From: Lwoffella lincolnii
GTDB lineage: Bacteria > Pseudomonadota > Gammaproteobacteria > Pseudomonadales > Moraxellaceae
Assembly (NCBI RefSeq): GCF_002014765.1
Contig: NZ_MUYT01000007.1
Coordinates: forward strand, 29,199-93,198
Direction of reading: 5' to 3'
Length of the DNA stretch: 64,000 bases
How positions within the stretch are numbered: the first letter of the stretch is position 1; the number at the start of each line of letters is the position of its first letter. The position numbers and the translations under genes were made by a program. The notes under the pieces are model-generated. The model was given only the letters and a program-made list of their open reading frames with translations. It was not told where the DNA came from and searched no databases. Below, in pieces: positions 26,059 through 34,562 of the stretch.

Positions 26059-27867
26059 ATGATAAATAACGCAAATCGGACACAAGACCGTCAGGCAGTC
26101 ATGTCTGCCATCGATGGTTTGCCTTGGCAACAGTTAGTGGCACATGCCAAACGCCCATTGAACCTAAGCAAACTATTTGCTCAAAACAACGTGTCAGCTA
26201 ACACACCCGTGACTGCGCTGCAAAGCGACCGTGCCAAAGTATATTCAGCATCTTTGGCAGATTTGTATATGGACTACAGCAAGCAGTTGGTGGACAATGA
26301 CATCATGAGTGCCTTGTTGGCATTGGCAGACAGTTGTAACTTACGTCAGCGTATTTGTGATTTGTTATCAGGTAAAAAAGTCAACTCAAGCGAAAACCGT
26401 CCTGCCTTACACACGGCGTTGCGATTACCCAAACAGCCCAATGCTGATTTGGTTAATGATGGCATCATTGATGGCATTACTGATGACGTGCATGACAGCT
26501 TAGATAAAGTGGCGGACATGGCAAACCGCATTCGTAGTGGCATGTGGCGTGGCTATTCAGGTAAGGCGGTAACTGATGTGGTTAATTTGGGCGTGGGTGG
26601 TTCAGATTTAGGCCCTTTGATGGTAACAACGGCATTACAAGAGTGGGCGGATACGGACATTCGTGTGCATTTTGTTTCTAATATGGATGGCAGTCAGCTG
26701 GAGAGTTTACTCAAACATCTTAATCCAGAAACCAGCCTATTTATCATCTCATCAAAATCTTTTGCCACAGTGGATACCTTATCCAATGCCAAGAGTGCTT
26801 TGGCATGGCTTTGCCAATTCACCACTGAAGCTGCCGCTTTACGTAGGCATTTTATTGGCATTTCTGCCAATTTATCAAAGGTCAGTGCGTGGGGTATCCA
26901 CCCTGACAATCAACTTAAGTTTTGGGATTGGGTGGGTGGTCGTTTTTCTCTGTGGTCAGCGATTGGCTTGGCAATCGCAGTGCGTGTGGGTATGGAACAA
27001 TTTCGAGCGTTATTGGCTGGGGCAAATGCAATGGATGAGCATTTTGCCAAAGCACCATTCACGCAAAACTTGCCTGTTTTGATGGGCTTGTTGGCCGTGT
27101 GGAATGCAACTTTTTTACGCATCAATGCTCATACGGTATTGCCCTATGATGGACGGCTAACTTATTTTCCCAGCTATCTTACTCAGTTAGAAATGGAGAG
27201 CAATGGTAAGTCGGTGAGCATCGATGGCAATCCTGTGAGTTTTGCCACTTGTCCGATTTTATGGGGGGAAATTGGCTCAAATGCTCAGCATGCGTTTTAT
27301 CAGCTGTTGCATCAAGGCACACAACGGGTATCTTGTGATTTCATCGCCTGTGTCAATCGCTATGATGACACAGTCACGGATAACGTGAAACACCATGATG
27401 GACATGGTGATGATAACATGAAACATGCCAATCGTGTGAATCTAAAAGAGCAACATCAGTTAAGTCTTGCTAATTGTTTGGCACAAAGTCGAGTGCTGGC
27501 ATTTGGTAATGCCGCCAATCAATCTTCTGTCATTCAAGATGATGATGTTACTCAAGATGAGGTGCAGAAATTTCGTCATTATCATGGTAACCAACCGTCC
27601 ACAACGTTACTGATTGATAGATTGACACCGCATAATTTAGGCATGTTAATCGCTTTATATGAGCATAAAGTGTATGTGATGGCATCGATTTGGCACATTA
27701 ATCCTTTTGATCAGTGGGGGGTAGAAATGGGCAAAAAAGTGGCAGATGACGTGTATCAACAGTTGATAACAAATAAACACAATCAAGTGGCTGATGGGGT
27801 GTTTGATGCGTCTACACAACAGCTGTTAAGCCACATCAAGCAACAACAATCACAAACAATAAAATAA
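26059..27867 (+). CDS. pgi: Glucose-6-phosphate isomerase
   Basis: The enzyme interconverts glucose-6-P and fructose-6-P. Recognised by VNLGVGGSDLGPLMV, the catalytic-Glu region VGGRFSLWSAIGL, and the C-terminal signature NPFDQWGVEMGKKVAD with the catalytic Lys. At 602 residues it is longer than E. coli Pgi (549). Part of the excess is a His/Asp/Asn-rich insertion at about residues 430-455 (DDTVTDNVKHHDGHGDDNM), just before the segment equivalent to ANCLAQSRVLAFG. The start at 26059 has a weak ribosome binding site. Confidence 0.96.
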   Translation: MINNANRTQDRQAVMSAIDGLPWQQLVAHAKRPLNLSKLFAQNNVSANTPVTALQSDRAKVYSASLADLYMDYSKQLVDNDIMSALLALADSCNLRQRICDLLSGKKVNSSENRPALHTALRLPKQPNADLVNDGIIDGITDDVHDSLDKVADMANRIRSGMWRGYSGKAVTDVVNLGVGGSDLGPLMVTTALQEWADTDIRVHFVSNMDGSQLESLLKHLNPETSLFIISSKSFATVDTLSNAKSALAWLCQFTTEAAALRRHFIGISANLSKVSAWGIHPDNQLKFWDWVGGRFSLWSAIGLAIAVRVGMEQFRALLAGANAMDEHFAKAPFTQNLPVLMGLLAVWNATFLRINAHTVLPYDGRLTYFPSYLTQLEMESNGKSVSIDGNPVSFATCPILWGEIGSNAQHAFYQLLHQGTQRVSCDFIACVNRYDDTVTDNVKHHDGHGDDNMKHANRVNLKEQHQLSLANCLAQSRVLAFGNAANQSSVIQDDDVTQDEVQKFRHYHGNQPSTTLLIDRLTPHNLGMLIALYEHKVYVMASIWHINPFDQWGVEMGKKVADDVYQQLITNKHNQVADGVFDASTQQLLSHIKQQQSQTIK

Positions 27868-27921
27868 CATCATCAGTAAAATGATGATATTAACGATATT
27901 AACGACTTTGGAAATTTGTAT

Positions 27922-29367
27922 ATGCCCCATTTTTCTCCCATGACCATGTCATCTTTTAAAGCTTATGATATTCGTGGTGAGTTGGGTGTTAATTTAGACA
28001 CTGGTATTGCTTATCGTATTGGAAGGGCATTTGCTCAAATATTATTGTCGCAATTTGACACATCACGACAACATGATGACAAGCTTATTCAATCCATCGT
28101 CATCGGCTGTGACATTCGCCCATCTAGTCTTGAGCTTAAGCAGTCTTGTGTTCAGGGCATTCAAGATGCGGGTGTCAACGTCATCGACCTTGGTATGACA
28201 GGCACAGAAGAGGTGTATTTTGCCACCAGTTATCATCATGCCATGGGTGGCATTGAGGTAACTGCCAGTCATAATCCCATCAATTACAATGGTCTTAAAC
28301 TGGTGCGTGAAGGTTCTCGCCCCATCAGTGCGGACACAGGGCTTGTCGACATTAAAAAAATCGCTGAGCAAGGCGACTTTAAAACGGTCGATAAAAAAGG
28401 TGAGTATGCCCTAAAAGATGACAAATCCGCCTATATCGAGCATTTATTGACGTACATTGATGTTGATAACTTAGCACCATTAAAGCTGGTGATTAACTCA
28501 GGTAATGGCAGTGCAGGCCCTGTGGTTGATGCCATTGAAGCACGCTTAAAACAAACTGCCCATGTTCCCATTGATATCATTAAGGTGCATCATAAGCCTG
28601 ATGGCAGTTTTCCCAATGGCATTCCTAATCCCATGATCATTGCCAATCGTAACAGCACCACATCAGCGGTCAAGGCACATGGGGCGGATTTAGGGATTGC
28701 TTTTGATGGGGATTTTGATCGGTGTTTTTTCTTTGATGAAACAGGTCAGTTTATTGAAGGAAGTTATGTGGTGGGCATGTTGGCACAGGCATTTTTACAC
28801 AAATATGCAGGTGAAAGCATTGTTTATGACCCAAGAGTGATTTATAACACTCAAGCCATCATTGAAAACAATGGGGGGCAAGCGGTCATCAGCAAATCTG
28901 GGCATTCGTTCATTAAGCAAGTCATGCGTGAGCATGGAGCGGTATATGGTGGTGAGATGTCGGCACATCATTATTTCCGTGATTTTCATTATTGCGACAG
29001 TGGTATGATTCCTTGGTTGTTAACCATTGAGCTGTTATCGGTGTCAGGCAAATCACTGTCTGAGCTTGTCGGAGCGATGATTGAGCGGTATCCAAGCTCA
29101 GGTGAGATGAATTTTCGTTTAACTGACATTGACAGTGCCACCATCATTTGGCGTCTTGAGAAGCAGTATGCTCATGCCAATCCAAGCAAAAGCACGGTTG
29201 ACGGCTTAAGCTTAGACTTTGGTGACTGGCGGTTTAATCTGCGTGTGTCCAACACTGAGCCATTGATGCGTTTAAACATTGAAACCCAAGGTGATGCTGC
29301 CTTATTACAAGACAAAGTGACTGAAATCAGCGAATGGATTGAAGGACAAGGTGGGGTGTTGGTTTAA
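27922..29367 (+). CDS. Phosphomannomutase/phosphoglucomutase (AlgC/ManB family)
   Basis: This alpha-D-phosphohexomutase interconverts hexose 6- and 1-phosphates. KAYDIRGELG near the N terminus, the phosphoserine loop VTASHNPINYNG, the Mg-binding FDGDFDRCFFFDE, the sugar-specificity loop GEMSAHHYFRDF, and the phosphate-binding RVSNTEPLMRLN mark the four domains in order. Length is 481 from the ATG at 27922, which has TTGGA 9 nt upstream; later ATGs at 27940 and 27946 are possible. Placed after pgi and galU, it very likely makes glucose-1-phosphate for GalU as well as mannose-1-phosphate. Confidence 0.92.
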   Translation: MPHFSPMTMSSFKAYDIRGELGVNLDTGIAYRIGRAFAQILLSQFDTSRQHDDKLIQSIVIGCDIRPSSLELKQSCVQGIQDAGVNVIDLGMTGTEEVYFATSYHHAMGGIEVTASHNPINYNGLKLVREGSRPISADTGLVDIKKIAEQGDFKTVDKKGEYALKDDKSAYIEHLLTYIDVDNLAPLKLVINSGNGSAGPVVDAIEARLKQTAHVPIDIIKVHHKPDGSFPNGIPNPMIIANRNSTTSAVKAHGADLGIAFDGDFDRCFFFDETGQFIEGSYVVGMLAQAFLHKYAGESIVYDPRVIYNTQAIIENNGGQAVISKSGHSFIKQVMREHGAVYGGEMSAHHYFRDFHYCDSGMIPWLLTIELLSVSGKSLSELVGAMIERYPSSGEMNFRLTDIDSATIIWRLEKQYAHANPSKSTVDGLSLDFGDWRFNLRVSNTEPLMRLNIETQGDAALLQDKVTEISEWIEGQGGVLV

Positions 29368-29526
29368 GCGTCAGATTGATGTGACATTAAGCCAGTTTTG
29401 TCGTTGCTTTTTTGTGCTGTCAATGTGCATGATGAGCATTCATATCGAAGCTGTTGGTAAAGTCTGTTAAAATACAGCTTATTATTTTTTAATATCAGCC
29501 AATCAATATCAGCCAGTCGTGTACCA

Positions 29527-31353
29527 ATGACCAACTCAAAAAAATACCCAAAGACCAATACCAATGCCAATGCAAAAACCATCTCTGCCAAAATACTGGG
29601 GATAAGCCAAGCTGACTTGCCCAACTCCATCATAGAAATCATTACCACATTGACAAAAGCGGGATTTGAAGCCTATGTGGTGGGGGGTGGGGTGCGTGAT
29701 ATCCTGTTGGGGCAAAATCCTAAGGATTTTGATGCCGTTACCAATGCCAAACCGCATGAAGTCAAAGATGTGTTTGGTAAACGCTGTCGCATCATTGGTA
29801 GGCGTTTTGAGCTGGCCCATGTGTTCTCTGGTCGTGATATGATAGAAGTGGCGACCTTTCGAGCACCACCCAAAGGCGATGCCCATACCACCGAAGATGG
29901 CATGTTGATGCGTGATAACGTTTGGGGCGACATCAATCAGGACTTTGCTCGGCGAGATTTTTCGGTCAATGCTTTGTATTACCAACCCCTTAAGGGTGAA
30001 ATCAAAGACTTTTGTGGGGCGATTGATGATATCCAGTCTAAGACTCTAAAATTGCTTGGTCATGCTTCTGTTCGTGTGGAAGAAGACCCCGTGCGTCTGC
30101 TGCGTGCATTGCGTTTTAAGGCAAAATTGGGTTTTGAGTTTGATGATGAGCTGGCGAAACAATTTAACAACAAAAACTGGGCGTTGCTTGAACAGGTCTC
30201 ACCCCATCGTTTGTATGATGAAACCCAAAAAATGTTCATAGGGGGTTACATTGTGCCACTGTTGCCGTTATTGTTTGAGTATCAAGCCATTGAACAATTA
30301 ATGGTTTATCCACCCAATGCCCCAACCGCTTTGCTAAAGCAAGTTGCCATGAATACCGATAAACGCATCGCCTCTGGTAAAAGCATCAATCCAGCCTTTT
30401 TTTATGCTGCCTTACTTTGGGAAAATTACCTATATCAGTTGAACAAATTTAAAAAACAAGGGCATCATTTTACGCATGCTCAGGAAAAAGCCGCCAATAA
30501 AGTCATTGACCGTCAACGACTAAAAACCGCCATTCCAAGATTTGCTGAGCAGTTTATTAAAGACATTTGGTTACTACAGCCACGCCTTGCCAATCCCAAA
30601 CATAAGCAAATCTTAACCATCAGCGAGCATGCAAGGTTTCGAGCGGGATTTGATTTTTTGTTATTACGAGAAATGGCAGGCGAAGATGACATCGCCTTTA
30701 GTGAGCCTACCAATGGCATGGGTGTATGGTGGCAAACGTTTCAGACCATGAACGACCGTGAACAGCGACACGCCATTGACCAATTGACCAATCAAGAGAG
30801 ACGCAGCAGCAAACACCGTCGCCAACGTCTGCAATCATATGATATGGATGACCCAAGCGACCGCATGGCAACCGACACATTCGCAAATCATCAGTTGCAC
30901 ACTGGGTTGCATATTGGTGAGCAGTCAAACACACAGACCAATGCCAACCGTCATGCTGAGCACAACCACCGTCAAAAAGAAAAAGCCCAACTGCAACAGT
31001 TATCTTTATCCGAGCAAACTTTGAGCGAACAAGCACAGAAAAAACAGCCATCGCCTTTATTCACGGTGCTGACCAGTGATGCCACCCAAGAGACCCCAAA
31101 ACAACCAACCATCAAAAAACAAAACAAACAACAGCAAAAAAGCACGCAAAACATAAGCCAACATCATAAAACTAAAGATGCCGTACAAAACGTTGCACAA
31201 GACACTATACAAAACACTGTACAAAACACGACAAGAAACGCTGTGCCAAATGCTGTGATACCTTTAACACCAAGCCAAGCTAAAAATGAGCTGAGTCATT
31301 ACCTGCCCATACCCAATCAGCGTCGCCATAAAAAAATGTCATCAATGACATAA
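29527..31353 (+). CDS. pcnB: Poly(A) polymerase I with long low-complexity tail
   Basis: The enzyme adds 3' poly(A) tails to RNA and promotes decay. The class II nucleotidyltransferase head shows AYVVGGGVRDILLG and DFDAVTNAKP (metal-binding Asp residues), and RRFELAHV distinguishes PcnB from CCA-adding enzymes. RRDFSVNALYY and EEDPVRLLRALRFKAKLGFE follow. At 608 residues it exceeds E. coli PcnB (465) by a C-terminal Gln/Thr/Asn/His-rich tail (about 450-600) with a repeated QNTVQNT-like pattern. folK follows 52 bp later, the common pcnB-folK pairing. Confidence 0.95.
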   Translation: MTNSKKYPKTNTNANAKTISAKILGISQADLPNSIIEIITTLTKAGFEAYVVGGGVRDILLGQNPKDFDAVTNAKPHEVKDVFGKRCRIIGRRFELAHVFSGRDMIEVATFRAPPKGDAHTTEDGMLMRDNVWGDINQDFARRDFSVNALYYQPLKGEIKDFCGAIDDIQSKTLKLLGHASVRVEEDPVRLLRALRFKAKLGFEFDDELAKQFNNKNWALLEQVSPHRLYDETQKMFIGGYIVPLLPLLFEYQAIEQLMVYPPNAPTALLKQVAMNTDKRIASGKSINPAFFYAALLWENYLYQLNKFKKQGHHFTHAQEKAANKVIDRQRLKTAIPRFAEQFIKDIWLLQPRLANPKHKQILTISEHARFRAGFDFLLLREMAGEDDIAFSEPTNGMGVWWQTFQTMNDREQRHAIDQLTNQERRSSKHRRQRLQSYDMDDPSDRMATDTFANHQLHTGLHIGEQSNTQTNANRHAEHNHRQKEKAQLQQLSLSEQTLSEQAQKKQPSPLFTVLTSDATQETPKQPTIKKQNKQQQKSTQNISQHHKTKDAVQNVAQDTIQNTVQNTTRNAVPNAVIPLTPSQAKNELSHYLPIPNQRRHKKMSSMT

Positions 31354-31405
31354 ACAATAAAATCAGGTTAAAATCAGGTTTAAGAAGAGAATAAAGTTTG
31401 GTTCT

Positions 31406-31912
31406 ATGAACACATCTGAGAATTGGATAGGTTGTTTTATTGGACTTGGTGGCAACATTGCCAATGAACTTGGCACCCCCACCGAGCATATCATCAACGC
31501 CATGCAAGCCTTCAAACAGTCGCCACATTTTACCGATGTGAAAGTGTCATCACTGTATCAGTCCAAAGCCTTTGGCATCACCGACCAACCTGATTTTATC
31601 AATGCGGTATTAAGTGCCAATACCAGCTTATCACCGCTTGAGCTGCTTAATTTTTGTCAAGGTCTTGAACAGACCGCCAAAAGAGTGCGATTGCGTCATT
31701 GGGGTGAGCGGTCTTTAGATGTGGATATTTTGTTATATGGTGATAAACGCATTCATCATCAGTGGCTGACCGTGCCACATCAAGGCTTATTTGAACGAAA
31801 TTTTGTGTTAATCCCAATGCTTGAAATTGATGGGTGTTTGGTGGTTAATGGGCAAAAATTGGCGGATTTAAATGAAAGTAACAATTGGCAAGGTTTGAAG
31901 AAACTGACATGA
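31406..31912 (+). CDS. folK: 2-amino-4-hydroxy-6-hydroxymethyldihydropteridine pyrophosphokinase
   Basis: The enzyme transfers pyrophosphate from ATP to hydroxymethyl-dihydropterin in folate synthesis. FIGLGGNIANE at the N terminus, VSSLYQSKAFG, and the metal/ATP motif WGERSLDVDILLYG followed by VPHQGLFERNFVLIPM are diagnostic. Length 168. Its TGA overlaps an ATG (ATGA at 31909) in the frame of the downstream nuclease gene, but that gene has a better start at 31945. Confidence 0.95.
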   Translation: MNTSENWIGCFIGLGGNIANELGTPTEHIINAMQAFKQSPHFTDVKVSSLYQSKAFGITDQPDFINAVLSANTSLSPLELLNFCQGLEQTAKRVRLRHWGERSLDVDILLYGDKRIHHQWLTVPHQGLFERNFVLIPMLEIDGCLVVNGQKLADLNESNNWQGLKKLT

Positions 31913-31944
31913 GTTTGGATAAACTGGCATCAAAGGAGCAATAC

Positions 31945-32856
31945 ATGACCCCTGTTTTTATCAATCCATTTACCGATTATGGCTTTAAAAGACTGTTTGG
32001 TGAAGAAGCCAGTAAACCATTTTTAATTGATTTTTTAAACTCAATATTGCCCAAAAAACATCAAATTGCTGATTTAATTTTAAAAAACAGTGAGCGAATG
32101 GGCTTTACAGATTTTGACCGTAAAGCCATCTATGACATTTATTGTGAAAGCGTGGCAGGTGAAAAATTCATCGTTGAGTTGCAGCGTGCCAAACAAACCT
32201 TTTTTAAAGACCGAACGCTTTATTATTCAACATTTCCCATCATTGAACAAGCCCAAAAAGGCGATTGGAATTATGAACTTAAGGCGGTGTATTGTATCAG
32301 CATTTTGGATTTTTTATTTGATGAGCATAAAGATGACCAAGAGGTCATTTATAATGTTCAGTTAAAAGACCAAAACAATCAAATTTTTTATGAAAAATTC
32401 AATTTAATTTACTTGCAATTACCCAACTTTTGTAAATCAGAAGCGGAATTGAACACCAATTTGGACAGATGGTTATTTTTTATTAAAAATTTAGAAGACC
32501 TACAGCATATCCCTGCCATTTTTCAAAATAGCTTGATTGAACAAGCGTTTGATAAAGCAAAAATTGCCAATTTTAATCCCCAAGAAATGAGTAAATATCG
32601 AGACAGTTTAAAAATATACTGGGATAACTATAATGTGGTCAATACCGCCAAACAAGAAGGCATTGAACAGGGGCTTGAGCAAGGCATTAAGCAAGGCCTT
32701 GAACAGGGCATTAAGCAAGGCCTTGAACAGGGCATTGAACAAGGTAAAAAACAACAAGCCCTTGAAACCGCAAAGACCTTAAAACAACTAAATACCCCTG
32801 TTGAAACGATTATCCAAGCCACCATGCTAAGTGCTGAAGAAATTAAACAGCTATGA
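31945..32856 (+). CDS. Rpn-family (PD-(D/E)XK) recombination-promoting nuclease / putative transposase
   Basis: The 303-residue protein starts VFINPFTDYGFKRLFGEE, typical of the PD-(D/E)XK 'transposase'/Rpn family. The nuclease-like core shows YDIYCESVAGEKFIVELQRA (D...ELQ), then KDRTLYYSTFPIIEQA and a conserved YELKAVYCISILDF. The C terminus contains an 8-residue repeat (GIKQGLEQ) encoded by 24-bp tandem units, common in this family. The ATG at 31945 is 6 nt behind AAAGGAG; the frame is open further upstream into folK. Rpn proteins are linked to recA-independent recombination or phage defence in E. coli; a role here is inference. Confidence 0.88.
   Translation: MTPVFINPFTDYGFKRLFGEEASKPFLIDFLNSILPKKHQIADLILKNSERMGFTDFDRKAIYDIYCESVAGEKFIVELQRAKQTFFKDRTLYYSTFPIIEQAQKGDWNYELKAVYCISILDFLFDEHKDDQEVIYNVQLKDQNNQIFYEKFNLIYLQLPNFCKSEAELNTNLDRWLFFIKNLEDLQHIPAIFQNSLIEQAFDKAKIANFNPQEMSKYRDSLKIYWDNYNVVNTAKQEGIEQGLEQGIKQGLEQGIKQGLEQGIEQGKKQQALETAKTLKQLNTPVETIIQATMLSAEEIKQL
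32659..32744 (+). repeat. 24-bp in-frame tandem repeat in Rpn gene
   Basis: One diverged unit (32659-32682), two identical 24-bp units (32683-32706 and 32707-32730) and a partial fourth encode GIEQGLEQ/GIKQGLEQ. Copy-number change would alter linker length without frameshift. Confidence 0.85.
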
Positions 32857-32908
32857 CTGAAACGGTCATCACTTAATTAAACAGCCATTACCCTAAAAAG
32901 GCAATCCT

Positions 32909-33754
32909 ATGAGCGGCCAAGCCCCATCATCATCAATCTCCCCCAAACCCAAAGCACCCATCACCCTATCTACTTTAAACAAACTAAAAGCAGAGGGTAA
33001 AACATTTTCTTGCCTAACTTGTTACGAGGCAAGTTTTGCTCACGCCATGCAGTTGGCAGACATTGACACCATTTTAATCGGTGATAGTCTGGGCATGGTT
33101 GTCCAAGGGCAACGCTCAACCTTGCCAGTGGGCGTTGGGGACATGGTTTATCACACTCAAAATGTGGTGCGTGGTAATTCTCACGCTTTAATCTTATGCG
33201 ATTTGCCTTTTATGAGTTATGCCACCGTATCTGATGCCATTGCCAGTGCCAAGGCGGTCATGCAGGCAGGTGCCAATGTGGTTAAAATTGAAGGGGGCAG
33301 CGAGCTTACCGACATTGTCAAGGTCTTGGCAAACAATGGCGTACCCACTTGCGTGCATTTGGGATTAACGCCGCAGTCGGTGAATGTCTTTGGTGGCTAT
33401 AAAGTACAAGGTAAAACGGACGCCCAAGCGGATAAATTGATGAAAGATTGTACAGCCGTGGTGAATGCTGGGGCGAGTCTTTTGTTGCTTGAATGCGTAC
33501 CAGCATCGCTTGCCAAAGCTGTTACCGAGCGGTTCGCTGTGCCTGTCATTGGCATTGGGGCTGGGGTGGATTGTGATGGGCAAGTGCTGGTCATGCACGA
33601 CATGCTGGGCGTTTATACCCGAAAACCTGCCAAATTTGTCAAAAACTTTTTGACCGATGACAGCAACCAAACCAAAGACATTGTTGGGGCGTTTAAAGCC
33701 TATCATCGTGCTGTCAAACAGCGTGCCTTTCCAACAGAGAAGCACAGTTTTTAG
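32909..33754 (+). CDS. panB: 3-methyl-2-oxobutanoate hydroxymethyltransferase
   Basis: The enzyme makes ketopantoate from 2-oxoisovalerate, the first committed step to pantothenate. The family is seen in FSCLTCYEASFAHAMQ, DTILIGDSLGMVVQG (metal-binding Asp), VKIEGG, HLGLTPQSVNVFGGYKVQG and VIGIGAGVDCDGQVLVMHD. Length 281. Starts behind AAAAGGCAATCC. Its partner panC lies about 800 bp downstream, separated by a toxin-antitoxin pair. Confidence 0.96.
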   Translation: MSGQAPSSSISPKPKAPITLSTLNKLKAEGKTFSCLTCYEASFAHAMQLADIDTILIGDSLGMVVQGQRSTLPVGVGDMVYHTQNVVRGNSHALILCDLPFMSYATVSDAIASAKAVMQAGANVVKIEGGSELTDIVKVLANNGVPTCVHLGLTPQSVNVFGGYKVQGKTDAQADKLMKDCTAVVNAGASLLLLECVPASLAKAVTERFAVPVIGIGAGVDCDGQVLVMHDMLGVYTRKPAKFVKNFLTDDSNQTKDIVGAFKAYHRAVKQRAFPTEKHSF

Positions 33755-33797
33755 CCATGGATTTTAGCAATGGATGATGTTGGCAATTAAAGGTGTC

Positions 33798-33827
33798 TTG
33801 CATTGTATGACATCATACATTTATACT
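33798..33827 (+). promoter_or_regulatory. Promoter/operator of the toxin-antitoxin pair
   Basis: TTGCAT (33798-33803), 18 bp, TATACT (33822-33827). Between them lies an inverted repeat GTATGA-CA-TCATAC (33805-33818), well placed for autorepression by the antitoxin, as in other RelB/DinJ systems. Confidence 0.6.
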
Positions 33828-33859
33828 GTGGTGAGATTCATTGATTAGGAGCCACTGCC

Positions 33860-34147
33860 ATGTATGACAGTTCTTTTAGTTTTCGCACGCATGAAAGCAT
33901 TAAAAATCAAGCATTTGATGTCATCAGAAGTTATGGTTTATCGCCTGCTCAGACATTTAATATGTTTCTAACACAGATTGCCATCAGCAAACAAATTCCA
34001 TTAAGTTTGGATTATCAGCCCAATACTGTGACCGCTGATGCCATAAAGGAATTGATAGATGGTCAGGGTGAGACGTTTGAAGCAAATGACGTTGCTGATT
34101 TTCAACAACATATGATGGCTTTGACCAATCCAGATGTGAGCGAGTAA
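33860..34147 (+). CDS. dinJ: RelB/DinJ-family antitoxin
   Basis: The 95-residue protein has the ribbon-helix-helix N terminus of DinJ/RelB antitoxins (SFSFRTHESIKNQAFDVI, then YGLSPAQTFNMFLTQIAISK and IPLSLDYQPN). It would bind the downstream toxin and repress the operon. AGGAG lies 8 nt before the ATG. Its stop is immediately followed by the toxin ATG. The family is clear; the gene symbol is by similarity. Confidence 0.85.
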   Translation: MYDSSFSFRTHESIKNQAFDVIRSYGLSPAQTFNMFLTQIAISKQIPLSLDYQPNTVTADAIKELIDGQGETFEANDVADFQQHMMALTNPDVSE

Positions 34148-34414
34148 ATGAAGTATTCGCTCAGTAAAAGTTATAAACGTGATATTAAAAAACTGTCATC
34201 AGAAGTACTATCAAGCCCTGAGTTGATAGAAGTTTTATATTGTATTTTTAAGCAAAAACCCCTACCAGCACAGTATAAAGACCATGCGTTGACTGGAAAC
34301 TGGCAAGGTTTTCGTGATTGTCATGTCAAAAATGATTTGGTTTTGATTTATCGCATGGTTGATGGTGAGTTGCAACTTGCTCGATTAAACACACATTCAG
34401 AAGTTTTTGGTTAA
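34148..34414 (+). CDS. yafQ: YafQ-family mRNA interferase toxin
   Basis: This 88-residue RelE-superfamily toxin would cleave mRNA on the ribosome. Conserved features of the YafQ branch are visible: SYKRDIKKL at the N terminus, YKDHALTGNWQGFRDCHV, DLVLIYRM and the C-terminal RLNTHSEVFG with the catalytic-type His. The histidine and aspartate positions (DHAL, DCHV, THSEVF) are intact, so the toxin looks functional. It starts on the base after the antitoxin stop, so translation is probably coupled. Confidence 0.87.
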   Translation: MKYSLSKSYKRDIKKLSSEVLSSPELIEVLYCIFKQKPLPAQYKDHALTGNWQGFRDCHVKNDLVLIYRMVDGELQLARLNTHSEVFG

Positions 34415-34562
34415 CATCAGTTTTTGGTTAAATGAAGACGGTTAAATCACTGTCATTAAACCTTTAAACAGCACACCTTTACGATGGATTAGCATATTCA
34501 TGGTAGAGCATACGCACGGTAAAGCATGGTCTTTAGAAAATCATGCACTTTAGGATAAAAAC

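Noticed and set aside
29364..29648. 94-codon minus-strand ORF between the phosphohexomutase gene and pcnB
   Set aside because: Overlaps the pcnB start and part of its conserved head; no recognisable protein features.
32659..32744. 24-bp repeats as a CRISPR array
   Set aside because: Units abut without spacers and lie inside an open reading frame as protein repeats.
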